From NCBI RefSeq assembly GCF_900104175.1, contig NZ_FNIX01000005.1, positions 372,001-436,000 of the forward strand: DNA of 64,000 bases. The letters run 5' to 3'. The notes beneath the pieces were generated by a model. It was not told where the DNA came from. It saw only the letters and a program-made list of their open reading frames with translations, and made no database searches. Each line of letters opens with the position of its first letter. Position 1 is the first letter of the stretch. The position numbers and the translations under genes were made by a program. Shown here piece after piece: positions 1 through 8,467 of the stretch. This DNA comes from Lentzea jiangxiensis. Lineage in GTDB: Bacteria; Actinomycetota; Actinomycetes; Mycobacteriales; Pseudonocardiaceae.

Positions 1-272
1 TTCGCGGCGTCCGGGCAGTGCGTGACGACCAGCGGCAACCACGCGTGGATCGCGACCGGCGGCGGCGCGAGGGCACGGGTGCTCGAGTCGCGGGACGGCG
101 GCCGGTCGTGGCACGTCGACGACACGAAGGGCATGCCGGACGCGCTGCCGGGCGAGTTCGCGTTCGCGGCGTCCGGGCAGTGCGTGACGACCAGCGGCAA
201 CCACGCGTGGATCGCGACCGGCGGCGGCGCGAGGGCACGGGTGCTCGAGTCGCGGGACGGTGGCCGGTCGTG
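1..272. repeat. 162-bp direct tandem duplication, cut by the window edge
   Basis: Bases 1-110 and 163-272 are identical except for C at 99 versus T at 261. The unit is 162 bp (54 codons), so the reading frame is kept. The first copy may begin upstream of the window. Near-identity at synonymous sites argues for a recent event rather than an old propeller-blade repeat. Confidence 0.9.
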
Positions 273-633
273 GAAGGCGTCGGACGTGCCGCTGCCCTCC
301 GGTGCGGCGGCCGGGGTGTTCGCCGTGGCGTTCAAGACGCCGTGGCGCGGGGTGGCCATCGGCGGTGACTACCTCAAGCCCACCGACCCGACTCCGGCGT
401 TCGCCACGAACGACGGCCGGGGCTGGACGGCGGGGACCACCGCGCCGGTCGGGTACCGGTCCGGCATCGCCTACCGCGGCTCCGGCCTGGTCGCGGTCGG
501 ACCGTCCGGTACCGACACCAGCAGGGACGGCAGGACGTGGGAGGTCGTGGACACGGGCAGCTTCGACACCGTGGACTGCGTCGGCGGCACCTGCTGGGCC
601 GCCGGCGAAAAGGGACGTGTCGGCCGCGCGTAG
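1..633 (+). CDS. YCF48/BNR-type beta-propeller protein, 3' part
   Basis: The frame is open from base 1, so the start lies outside the window; 210 residues are visible. Blade-type motifs recur (SRDGGRSW twice, SRDGRTW once), and the tail has CVGGTCWAAGEKGRVGR, typical of YCF48-like/BNR-repeat proteins of actinomycetes, often annotated vaguely as oxidoreductases. No enzymatic role can be assigned. The segment beginning FAASGQC is present twice, 54 residues apart and almost identical at DNA level, whereas I recall family members having it once; this looks like a recent in-frame tandem duplication or an assembly error. The next gene starts 18 bases downstream on the same strand. Confidence 0.7.
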   Translation, partial: FAASGQCVTTSGNHAWIATGGGARARVLESRDGGRSWHVDDTKGMPDALPGEFAFAASGQCVTTSGNHAWIATGGGARARVLESRDGGRSWKASDVPLPSGAAAGVFAVAFKTPWRGVAIGGDYLKPTDPTPAFATNDGRGWTAGTTAPVGYRSGIAYRGSGLVAVGPSGTDTSRDGRTWEVVDTGSFDTVDCVGGTCWAAGEKGRVGRA

Positions 634-651
634 CCGGGGTAGTCGTAGCGG

Positions 652-1497
652 GTGTTCGAAGGATTCTCGTTGCGGCACATCGATGTCGGCGAGGCCGTGC
701 TGCGAGTGAGGACCGGTGGGGCAGGGCCACCGGTCCTCCTCCTTCACGGCCATCCCCGGACGCACACGACGTGGCACCGCGTCGCGCCGTTGCTCGCCAC
801 GGACCACACAGTCGTGTGTCCGGACCTGCGTGGCTACGGCGAGTCCAGCAAACCCGGCGACTACTCGAAGCGCGCGATGGCCCGCGACTTCGTGGCTCTC
901 ATGGACGAGCTCGGCCACGAGGCGTTCGCCGTCGCCGGGCACGACAGGGGCGCGGCCGCGGCGATCCGGCTCGCCCTCGACCACCCGCGGCGGGTCACGC
1001 ACCTCGCCGTGCTCGACGGACTGCCGATCGGCGCCCACCTCGCGCGGGCGGACGACCGGTTCGCGCAGGCCTGGTACCACTGGTTCTTCCTGGCGCGGCA
1101 GGAGCTCGCCGCCTCGATGATCAACGAGAACCCCGACCTGTTCTACGGGGGGCGCTACGGCGACACGCCGCTCGCGATGGGCGTCGAGAACTGGGCCGAC
1201 TACCAGCGGGCCATCCACCACCCCGAGACCGTCCTCGCCATGTGCGGCGACTACCGCGCCGGGCTGGAGGTCGATCGCCACCACGACGACGAAGACTTCG
1301 CCGCGGGCCGGAGGATCACCTGCCCGGTGCTGGCCCTCTGGTCGGCCAAGGACGACCTCGGCGACCTCTACGGCGACCTGGCCCCGATCTGGGCCGAATG
1401 GGCGGACGAAGTGCAGGTCCGGGCCATCGACTGCGGGCACCACATGGCCGAGGAAGCACCCGTCGAACTGGTCCGCGAACTTCGCACCCTGTTCTGA
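652..1497 (+). CDS. alpha/beta hydrolase, fluoroacetate/haloacetate dehalogenase-like
   Basis: 281 residues from GTG. The fold is clear: oxyanion motif HGHPRT (32-37), a DLRGYGESSKP stretch, nucleophile elbow GHDRG with Asp98, an HWFF motif (143-146) and catalytic His in CGHHMAEEAP (264-265). The YSKRAMARD and HWFF signatures are those of the haloacetate dehalogenase group, where an Asp nucleophile attacks the carbon bearing halogen, and His and Trp hold the halide. In fluoroacetate dehalogenases I recall a second Arg three residues after the first (HDRGAR); here it is Ala, so carboxylate binding may differ. It could be a dehalogenase on another substrate or an epoxide hydrolase-like enzyme. 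Nothing in its neighbours names a substrate. Confidence 0.75.
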   Translation: MFEGFSLRHIDVGEAVLRVRTGGAGPPVLLLHGHPRTHTTWHRVAPLLATDHTVVCPDLRGYGESSKPGDYSKRAMARDFVALMDELGHEAFAVAGHDRGAAAAIRLALDHPRRVTHLAVLDGLPIGAHLARADDRFAQAWYHWFFLARQELAASMINENPDLFYGGRYGDTPLAMGVENWADYQRAIHHPETVLAMCGDYRAGLEVDRHHDDEDFAAGRRITCPVLALWSAKDDLGDLYGDLAPIWAEWADEVQVRAIDCGHHMAEEAPVELVRELRTLF

Positions 1498-1506
1498 ACG
1501 GACCGT

Positions 1507-1522
1507 TCACCACAGGTGGTGA
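1507..1522. promoter_or_regulatory. perfect palindrome upstream of pafB
   Basis: TCACCAC-AG-GTGGTGA: two 7-base arms around 2 bases, 36 bp before the pafB GTG. The 2-base gap is too tight for a terminator hairpin, so it looks like a protein-binding site. A TANNNT hexamer (TAGGGT, 1547-1552) follows and ends 6 bases before the GTG. Confidence 0.45.
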
Positions 1523-1558
1523 TGAGGTTTCGGCGCGCGCACGCGTTAGGGTTTGTCC

Positions 1559-2524
1559 GTGGCCATCGCACGTGCCGAACGCCTTGTCAACCTGGTGCTG
1601 TGCCTGCTGTCGACTCGTCAGTACCTGACAGCGGAGCGCATCCGCGCCATCGTCCCCGGCTATCACGAAGCGCCGACGGACGAGGCGTTCTTCCGCATGT
1701 TCGAGCGGGACAAGTCCGAGCTGCGCGATCTCGGCGTGCCGCTCGAGACCGGGCGCCAGACCAACGCCGAGGGCGCGGAGGACGGGTACCGCATCGCGCG
1801 CCGCGACTACGAGCTCGGGGACATCGACCTCGAACCCGACGAGGCCGCCGCGGTCGCCCTGGCCGCCCGGCTGTGGGACTCGCCGCAGCTCACGGGTGCC
1901 GTGCACGGTGCGTTGATCAAGCTCCGCGCCGCCGGGGTCGACGTCGACCAGGACACCCCCGCGGCCGTCGAGCCCAAGGTGCGCGCGAGCGAGCCGGCGT
2001 TCCCGCCGCTGCTGCAGGCCGTGCAGGCGGGGCAGGCCGTCGCGTTCGACTACCGCAAGCCGCCACCGGGCGGGCAGAAGGAGCGCACGGTCGAGCCGTG
2101 GGGCGTGGTCGCGTGGCGCGGCAAGTGGTACCTGGTCGGCTGGGACCGCGAACGCGACGACACGCGCTGCTTCCGCCTCTCCCGGGTCGTGGGGACCGTG
2201 CGGACCGTCGGCAAACCCGGCGCGTTCACCGTTCCCGAGGGCACCGACCTGATGAGCCTCATCGCGCGCACGGAGGCCGATCCGCACCACACGGCGCCGG
2301 CCAAGATCTGGGTGGCCAAGAACCGGGCGCAGGGTGTGCGGCGGCACGCGAAGGTCGTCGAGGAACGCGACGGCGGCGACGTGGTGGAGATCGACCTGAA
2401 GTTCCCCGACTCGGCGGCCAAGTGGCTCGCCGGGTTCGGGCCCGACGTCGTCGTGCTGGAGCCCGAGGTCCTGGCCAAGTCGGTCCGCGACCGCCTGCAG
2501 GGCGCACTGGAAGGAGCGCGGTGA
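1559..2524 (+). CDS. pafB: WYL-domain transcriptional regulator PafB
   Basis: 321 residues: N-terminal winged helix (about 1-60, ERLVNLVLCLLSTR), then a WYL domain with the WYL triplet at 190-192 (KWYLVGWD) and a C-terminal extension. Together with PafC it forms the PafBC activator that in mycobacteria drives the RecA-independent DNA damage response. GTG 1559 is chosen because MAxxxxERLVNLV aligns with the mycobacterial start as I recall it, and because TAGGGT ends 6 bases upstream, suggesting a leaderless mRNA; TTG 1553 is an alternative. The stop overlaps the pafC start by 4 bases. The proteasome ligase gene pafA, next door in mycobacteria, is not in the visible upstream sequence. Confidence 0.9.
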   Translation: MAIARAERLVNLVLCLLSTRQYLTAERIRAIVPGYHEAPTDEAFFRMFERDKSELRDLGVPLETGRQTNAEGAEDGYRIARRDYELGDIDLEPDEAAAVALAARLWDSPQLTGAVHGALIKLRAAGVDVDQDTPAAVEPKVRASEPAFPPLLQAVQAGQAVAFDYRKPPPGGQKERTVEPWGVVAWRGKWYLVGWDRERDDTRCFRLSRVVGTVRTVGKPGAFTVPEGTDLMSLIARTEADPHHTAPAKIWVAKNRAQGVRRHAKVVEERDGGDVVEIDLKFPDSAAKWLAGFGPDVVVLEPEVLAKSVRDRLQGALEGAR

Positions 2525-3492
2525 CCGCGTCGAACGAACGGCTGCCGCGCCTGCTCGCACTCGTTCCCTACCTGCTCAACCGGCCCGCCATCACCGTCAA
2601 GGAGGCGGCGGCCGACTTCGGCATCACGCCGAAGCAGCTGCGCAAGGACCTGGAGCTGCTGTGGATGTGCGGCCTGCCCGGCTACGGACCCGGTGACCTG
2701 ATCGACCTGTCGTTCGAGGGCGAGACGATCACCGTGTCGTTCGACGCGGGCCTCGACCGGCCGCTGCGGCTGACCGCGGCCGAGGCGGCATCGCTGCTGG
2801 TCGCGCTGCGGGCGCTGGCGGACACGCCCGGCGTGGTCGACACGGACGCGGTGCAGCGGGCGCTCGCGAAGATCGAGGCCGCGGTCGGCAAGGCCCAGCC
2901 CGCCGGCATGGTCGTCGGGCTCGGGGCGTTCGAGCGCGGGGAGACCGCGGAGATCCGTGCCGCCGTCCAGGACGCCGTGAAGCGTGAACGGGCCGTGCGC
3001 ATCCGCTACTACTCGCAGTCGCACGACGCGATGAGCGACCGTGTGGTCGACCCGATGCGCCTGCTGCTCGTCGAAGGGCGCGGCTACCTCGAAGGATGGT
3101 GCCGCTCGGCGCTCGGCGTGCGGTTGTTCCGGCTCGACCGCATCGACGCCGTAGGGGTGCTCGACGAGCCCTCCGCGCCCCCGCCGCACGCCCAGCTGAC
3201 CGATACGTCGGAGGGGTTGTTCCAACCGCGGGACGATCAGAAGATCGCGGTCCTTCTCCTCGAACCGGACGCGCACTGGGTCGCCGAGTACTACCCCGTG
3301 GACCACGCGGCGGAGCTCTCGGACGGCCGCACGCGTGTCCTCATGCGCTACGACGACCCGTCCTGGATGGTGCGCCTGCTCCTCGGGCTGGGCGGTGACG
3401 TGCACGTCGAACAGCCGTCGGAGCTCGCTGCCGAAGTGCGCCGCCAAGCGCAGGAAGCGTTGCGCCGGGCAGATCACCTGCTGTCCACCTAA
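2521..3492 (+). CDS. pafC: WYL-domain transcriptional regulator PafC
   Basis: 323 residues from GTG, overlapping pafB by 4 bases, so the two subunits are translationally coupled. An N-terminal winged helix (about 7-55, VKEAAADFGITPKQLRKDL) is followed by a WYL-type domain in which the triplet reads GYLEGW (188-193), then the FRLDRI stretch (203-208) typical of this fold. Known role of the family: partner of PafB in transcriptional activation of DNA repair genes. The gene order pafB-pafC-tatA-tatC is the conserved actinobacterial one and supports the call strongly. Confidence 0.9.
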   Translation: MTASNERLPRLLALVPYLLNRPAITVKEAAADFGITPKQLRKDLELLWMCGLPGYGPGDLIDLSFEGETITVSFDAGLDRPLRLTAAEAASLLVALRALADTPGVVDTDAVQRALAKIEAAVGKAQPAGMVVGLGAFERGETAEIRAAVQDAVKRERAVRIRYYSQSHDAMSDRVVDPMRLLLVEGRGYLEGWCRSALGVRLFRLDRIDAVGVLDEPSAPPPHAQLTDTSEGLFQPRDDQKIAVLLLEPDAHWVAEYYPVDHAAELSDGRTRVLMRYDDPSWMVRLLLGLGGDVHVEQPSELAAEVRRQAQEALRRADHLLST

Positions 3493-3510
3493 GCCGTATA
3501 ACGTGTGTTC

Positions 3511-3783
3511 GTGCCGTCTACACCGACCCTGGCGCTGATCGCGCTCGGCCTCGTCGTCCTCGTGGCGATCGGGGTTCGAGTCCTCCGATCCTTGCGCCGA
3601 CTCGCCCGCGCCCGCACTCTGGTGGGGGACGGGGTCGGGAACGGCGTCGGCCTGCTGAAGGCGCGGTCCGCAGCGCTGAAGGTGGCCCTCGCCGGACGGC
3701 GGCCCCAGGAACAGGCCCGCACCAGGGCGAACCCCGCGTACGATCGTCGTGGCGGGGGAGACAGGAGGATCACCAATGGGTAA
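3511..3783 (+). CDS. small single-pass membrane protein
   Basis: 90 residues from GTG 3511, with one hydrophobic helix at about 6-24 ([15 protein letters not shown]) followed by a long Arg-rich cytoplasmic-type tail. TAACGT (3499-3504) ends 6 bases before this GTG, fitting a leaderless transcript; GTG 3505 is an alternative start. Its end overlaps the tatA start by 8 bases, so it is probably translated with the Tat genes. I do not recognise a family. A role beside TatA is only suggested by position. Confidence 0.6.
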   Translation: MPSTPTLALIALGLVVLVAIGVRVLRSLRRLARARTLVGDGVGNGVGLLKARSAALKVALAGRRPQEQARTRANPAYDRRGGGDRRITNG

Positions 3784-4084
3784 CCTCGGACCCACCGAGC
3801 TGATCATCATCGCTGTGGTGATCATTCTGCTGTTCGGTGCGAAGAAGCTTCCTGACATGGCCCGGTCGATCGGCAAGTCGGCGAAGATCTTCAAGGCCGA
3901 GACCAAGGGCCTGCGCGACTCCGACCCGGACGACGCGCCTGTCCAGCAGCAGCCCGTGCAGCAGCCGGTCCAGCAGCTCCCCCCGGTCCAGCAGCTCCCC
4001 CCGGCCCAGCCGCAGGTGCAGCAGCAGCCGCAGGTCGCTCCCCCGATCGAGCAGACCGCGCAGAACAAGGCCACCAACAACTGA
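3776..4084 (+). CDS. tatA: Sec-independent translocase subunit TatA
   Basis: 102 residues. ATG 3776 is preceded by a good AGGAGG; an upstream in-frame GTG at 3749 adds nothing family-like. A membrane helix at about 8-20 is followed by the [16 protein letters not shown] hinge and amphipathic helix, the hallmark of TatA. The C-terminal half is a Gln/Pro-rich tail with short repeats of PVQQLP encoded by an 18-bp tandem repeat around 3967-4002. TatA oligomerises to let folded proteins cross the membrane, with TatC as signal-peptide receptor. At least one likely Tat substrate, at 57122-60004, lies in this window. Confidence 0.95.
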   Translation: MGNLGPTELIIIAVVIILLFGAKKLPDMARSIGKSAKIFKAETKGLRDSDPDDAPVQQQPVQQPVQQLPPVQQLPPAQPQVQQQPQVAPPIEQTAQNKATNN

Positions 4085-4122
4085 CCTCCCGGGTCCCGTG
4101 ACTTGTAAGGACGGTCAGCGAG

Positions 4123-5106
4123 GTGGCGAGTCCGTTCCGGTGGTTCGCTGAACGCCGGGAACGCGGCAGGCGCCGTCGGGGCAACGCCGACGGCACGATG
4201 TCGCTCAAAGAGCACCTTTACGAGCTGAGGTACCGCCTCGGCCTGGCGATGCTCGTCATCGCCGTCGGTGCGATCTTCGGCTTCATCTGGTTCCAGGTGC
4301 GGCTCGGCCCGATCCCGTCGCTGGGCGACATCCTGACGGGGCCGTACTGCCAGCCCGACCTGGAGCCCTATCGGGCCGACATCACCAAGGACGGCCGCTG
4401 CGCGCTGCTGCAGACCGAGCCGTTCGAGATCTTCCTCGTGCAGCTGCAGGTCGGCACGGCCGCGGGCGCTGTGCTGCTCAGCCCGTTGTGGCTGTACCAG
4501 ATCTGGGCGTTCATCACGCCAGGGCTCTACCAGAAGGAACGCAAGTTCGCGCGGGTCTTCGTCGGCGCCGGCGCGCTGCTGTTCGTCGCGGGTGCGGTGC
4601 TCGCCTACCTGGTCGTGCCCGAGGGGTTGAAGGTGCTGCTCGGCTTCGGCAGCGGCAACTGGACCACGGCGCTCACCGGCAGCAAGTACATCAACTTCGT
4701 CATCACGATGCTGTTCATCTTCGGTGTCAGCTTCCTGATCCCGCTGGTCGTGGTGATGCTCAACCGCGCGGGCGTGCTGTCCTACGAGCGGCTGTCCCAG
4801 TGGCGGCGCGGCCTGATGATGGGCCTGTTCGTGTTCGCCGCCGTCGCGACGCCGGGCACCGACCCGATCTCGATGGTCGTGCTGGCGATCGCGCTGGTGC
4901 TGCTGTTCGAGATGGCGATCCAGATCGCGCGCGTCCACGACAAGCGCAAGGCCAAGCTCCGCGCCGCCGACGGCTGGGACGCGCTCGACGACGACGAGGC
5001 GGCGCCGTTCCACTACGTGGCCTCCGACGCCGAGGGCAACGACCCCGGTGAGAAGGCCGTCGCGCCGGAGCAGCCGAAGCGCGTGAACTACGACGACGCC
5101 ACGTGA
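4123..5106 (+). CDS. tatC: Sec-independent translocase subunit TatC
   Basis: 327 residues. GTG 4123 gives an Arg-rich N-terminal extension before MSLKEHLYELRYRLG; mycobacterial TatC has a similar extension as I recall it, so I keep the long form (ATG 4198 would give the minimal one). Six membrane spans are apparent, with the conserved FITPGLYQKER loop and a C-terminal QIARVHDKRKAK as in mycobacteria. TatC is the twin-arginine signal receptor. Its stop overlaps the start of the next gene (GTGA), so the lipid kinase is co-translated. Confidence 0.95.
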   Translation: MASPFRWFAERRERGRRRRGNADGTMSLKEHLYELRYRLGLAMLVIAVGAIFGFIWFQVRLGPIPSLGDILTGPYCQPDLEPYRADITKDGRCALLQTEPFEIFLVQLQVGTAAGAVLLSPLWLYQIWAFITPGLYQKERKFARVFVGAGALLFVAGAVLAYLVVPEGLKVLLGFGSGNWTTALTGSKYINFVITMLFIFGVSFLIPLVVVMLNRAGVLSYERLSQWRRGLMMGLFVFAAVATPGTDPISMVVLAIALVLLFEMAIQIARVHDKRKAKLRAADGWDALDDDEAAPFHYVASDAEGNDPGEKAVAPEQPKRVNYDDAT

Positions 5107-5963
5107 CGCGGGCGGCTCTGCTGGTCTGCCCGGCGTCGGGCAAGGGGCGGGCGGCCCGGATGGCCGGGTCGACCGCCGCCGCGCTGCGCCCGCACGTCTC
5201 GTCGTTGACACAGCTCGTGGCGCACGACGCCGAGGGCACGCTGGCGATGGCCCGCGAGGCCGTCGCCGACGGTGTCGACCTGCTCGTCGTGCTCGGCGGT
5301 GACGGAGCAGCGCACCTGGGCGTCCAGGCGTGCGCGGGCACACCGACCGCTCTGGGCATCGTCCCGGCGGGCACCGGCAACGACTTGGCGGACGCCATCG
5401 GGTCGCGGACCGTCGAGGACGTCGTCCACGGCACCCGCAAGACCCTCGACCTGGGGCGGCTGTCGACGGGGCAGTGGTTCGCGACGGTGCTGTGCGCCGG
5501 GTTCGACTCCGCGGTGAACGAGCGGGCGAACGCGATGCGCTGGCCCGCCGGCCCTCGCCGCTACGACCTCGCGATCCTCGCCGAGCTGGCGTCGCTGAGG
5601 TCGGCGCCGCTGGTGGTGACGACCGAGTCGGAGACGTTCTCGCTGGACGCCACGCTCGTGGCGGTCGGCAACACGCCGAACTACGGCGGTGGCATCCCCG
5701 TGTGCCCCGGCGCCGACGCGAACGACGGGCTGTTCGACGTGACGGTCGTGGAACACGCGAGCCGCGCGATGCTGATGCGAATGCTGCCGACGTTGCGCAC
5801 GGGCAAGCACACCGAGCACCCGGCCGTGCGGACGTTCCGCGCGCGGGAGGTCTCCCTGGCCGGGGGCAACGGCTGGGTCGCCTACGCCGACGGGGAACGC
5901 CAGGAGGCGCTGCCGGTGGCGATTCGGACGGTTCCCGGCGCCCTCACCGTCGTGGGTCGCTAA
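5103..5963 (+). CDS. diacylglycerol/lipid kinase family protein
   Basis: 286 residues from GTG, overlapping tatC by 4 bases. The DAGK catalytic domain is shown by the nucleotide-binding GGDG (65-68) and PAGTGND (88-94). The usual Thr after GGDG is Ala here and the following NE is replaced by HLG, so this is a variant site. A C-terminal beta-sandwich with GGGIPVCPGADANDG, a substrate-side motif of the family, follows. The expected reaction is ATP-dependent phosphorylation of a lipid alcohol (diacylglycerol or a sphingoid base); the exact substrate cannot be read. Confidence 0.85.
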   Translation: MTRAALLVCPASGKGRAARMAGSTAAALRPHVSSLTQLVAHDAEGTLAMAREAVADGVDLLVVLGGDGAAHLGVQACAGTPTALGIVPAGTGNDLADAIGSRTVEDVVHGTRKTLDLGRLSTGQWFATVLCAGFDSAVNERANAMRWPAGPRRYDLAILAELASLRSAPLVVTTESETFSLDATLVAVGNTPNYGGGIPVCPGADANDGLFDVTVVEHASRAMLMRMLPTLRTGKHTEHPAVRTFRAREVSLAGGNGWVAYADGERQEALPVAIRTVPGALTVVGR

Positions 5964-6008
5964 GTTATAGGGCTGATCGTTCCGCTCCAGTTCTTTCGGT
6001 AGGGATTC

Positions 6009-7850
6009 ATGGAGACTCTTGAGTTTCAGTCCGAGGCGCGTCAGCTGCTGCAGCTGATGATCCACTCGATCTACTCGAACAAGGACACGTTCTTGCGCGA
6101 GCTGGTGTCGAACGCCTCCGACGCGCTGGACAAGCTGCGCCTGGAATCCTTCCGCGACAAGGACATGCAGGTCGACGTCGACGACCTGCACATCGTGATC
6201 GAGACCGACCCGGCGGAGCGCACCCTCACCGTGCGCGACAACGGCATCGGCATGACGCGCGAAGACGTCGTGCGCCTGATCGGCACGATCGCCAAGTCCG
6301 GCACCGCGGAGTTCCTGAAGCAGCTCAAGGAACAGCAGTCCTCGACGTCCGACCTGATCGGCCAGTTCGGCATCGGCTTCTACTCGTCGTTCATGGTGGC
6401 CGACAAGGTCACCCTCGTGACGAAGTACCCCCACGCCGAGAAGGGCGTGCGCTGGGAGTCGACCGGCGAGGCCACGTACACGATCGAGGACGTCGACGAC
6501 GCCCCGCAGGGCACCTCGGTGACGCTGCACCTCAAGCCGTCCGACGACGAGGACCGCCTGCCCGACTACACCGAGCCGTCGAAGATCCGCGAGATCGTCA
6601 AGCGCTACTCGGACTTCATCACCTGGCCGGTCCGCCTGGGCGGCGACGAGATCAACTCGCGCAAGGCCCTCTGGGCCCGCCCCGCCTCCGAGGTCACGGA
6701 GGAGGAGTACGCGGAGTTCTACCGCCACATCAGCCACGACTGGAACGCGCCGCTCGAGACCATCCGCATGCAGGCGGAGGGCACCTTCGAGTACCAGGCC
6801 CTGCTGTTCCTGCCCTCGCAGGCCCCGATGGACCTCTTCATGCGCGACGCCAAGCGGGGCGTCCAGCTCTACGTGAAGCGCGTCTTCATCATGGAGGACT
6901 GCGCCGAGCTGATGCCGGAGTACCTCCGCTTCGTCAAGGGCGTCGTCGACGCGGCGGACCTCTCGCTGAACGTCTCGCGCGAGATCCTGCAGCAGGACCG
7001 CCAGATCCAGCTGATGCGCCGCCGCCTGGTGAAGAAGGTCCTCTCGTCGATCAAGTCGCTCATGGGCTCCCGCCCCGACGACTACCGGAAGCTCTGGGGC
7101 GAGGTCGGCGCGGCGCTGAAGGAGGGCCTGCTCTCCGACCACGACAACCGCGACGCGATCCTCGAGATCTGCTCCTTCGCCTCCACGAACTCCGAGGACA
7201 CGCCCACCACGCTGGCCGAATACGTGGGGCGCATGAAGGACGGCCAGGAGCACATCTACTACATGACCGGCGACTCCCGGGTCGCCGTCGAGAAGTCCCC
7301 GCACATGGAAGCCCTGCGCGCCAAGGGCTTCGAGGTCCTCATCCTCACCGACCCGATCGACGAGATGTGGGTCGACTCCGTCCCGTCCTTCGACGGCAAG
7401 ACCCTCCAGTCCGTCGCCAAGGGCCAGGTGGACCTCGAGACCGACGAGGAGAAGTCCGCGAACGAGGCCAAGGCCGCCGAGCTCGCCGACCTGCTCACGT
7501 GGCTGAAGGAGCAGCTCGCGGACGACGTGAAGGAGGTCCGCCTCTCGTCCCGCCTGACCACCTCGCCCGCCTGCGTGGTCGGCGACGCCCACGACATCAC
7601 CCCGACCCTGGAGAAGATGTACAAGGCGATGGGCCAGGAGCTGCCGAAGATCAAGCGGATCCTCGAGCTGAACCCGTCCCACCCGCTGGTCGAGGGCCTG
7701 CACGGAGCGTTCGCGGCCGGCGAACGCGACGGTCTGGCCGACACCGCCGAGCTCCTCCACGGCCTCGCCCTGCTGGCCGAGGGCGGCGAGCTGGCCGACC
7801 CGTCCCGCTTCGTGAAGCTCGTGGCCGACAGGGTGCAGCGCACCTTCTAG
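6009..7850 (+). CDS. htpG: molecular chaperone HtpG (Hsp90)
   Basis: 613 residues from ATG, family-typical length. The N-terminal GHKL ATPase domain has [12 protein letters not shown], the DNGIGM motif and [11 protein letters not shown]; middle and C-terminal domains follow in order. It is an ATP-driven chaperone of the cytoplasm. In M. tuberculosis helY follows tatC directly; here dagK and htpG lie between them. A long spacer follows before helY. No CIRCE element and no complete HAIR box (HspR site) are visible upstream; only one CTTGAGT half falls in the first codons. Confidence 0.95.
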
Positions 7851-8467
7851 CGGCCGGCCCCGTCGCAGGCGTGGCGGGTGGCTGTGCGAACGCGGCCACC
7901 TGCCACGTCCGGTGCCGACGGGGTGGCGTCAGGCAGGCGGAGTACCGCCTGCCGGGCGTGGCAGTGCCGAGCGGAGTGCCGCCCGCCGGGCGTGTCAGTG
8001 CCGAGCGGAACGGTGCCGGGCGAGGTGGCGGCCGGGCTCCGAGCACTGCGGCGCCGGGCAGGCTCGCGCAGGGGTCCCCTCTGATTTCGGGTCCCCCGCG
8101 ACCCAACGTACTCGCGGGGTCTGACAGTCCCCGCCGGTCCGGAACGACGTGAGCCACCATCGACAACCGCGACGGCGAAGCCGAGCCGTGCGGGCCAACA
8201 GCCTCTGACCAGCGGTGATAGCGCAATCGTCGCGAAGCGGCGATGACGCGAGCACGTGCGATACGGGACCCAAGGCGACCCACCCGGCAAAGTGACATCG
8301 CCCCACCGAAGTGACCACCCCGCTGGAACAGGAGTCGGCCACCCCCGAGCCGACCCGCACAGCCGGCGACCCAGCTCGGAATCCACAAACCCCTCGATAG
8401 CTTCAGTGCAGCCTGAAGTTAATCAATCTCAACGGCAATTGTCGGTGCGATGTGAAAGCCTGAAGGG
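7851..8467. other. 617-bp spacer between htpG and helY with short repeats and hairpins
   Basis: No convincing gene. Minus-strand open frames across it lack family features and start signals. It contains a direct repeat of CAGTGCCGAGCGGA at about 7961-7974 and 7997-8010, each preceded by GCCGGGCGTG; a hairpin with GAA loop (arms 8226-8233 and 8237-8244, one G-U pair); and CTTCAG-N6-CTGAAG at 8401-8418. GCCTGAAG occurs twice, at 8411-8418 and 8458-8465, the second as part of the ribosome site of helY. It may hold the helY promoter and an untranslated leader or small RNA; that is inference. Confidence 0.5.
7871..7906 (+). terminator. putative hairpin terminator after htpG
   Basis: Arms 7871-7882 (GTGGCGGGTGGC) and 7895-7906 (GCCACCTGCCAC) pair with one mismatch around a 12-base loop, 20 bases after the htpG stop. 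No T tract follows, as is common in actinomycetes. Confidence 0.55.

Noticed and set aside
2050-5343. 1097-residue open frame on the minus strand
   Set aside because: A shadow of pafB, pafC, tatA and tatC in high-GC DNA; the sequence is Arg/Ala/His-rich low complexity with no domain.
6019-6027. Possible HspR (HAIR) site at the htpG start
   Set aside because: Only one CTTGAGT half is present, inside the first codons; the inverted second half at the required spacing is absent.
7847-8386. Minus-strand open frames in the htpG-helY spacer as a gene
   Set aside because: No ribosome site, no family-like segment and biased Arg/Gly/Pro composition.
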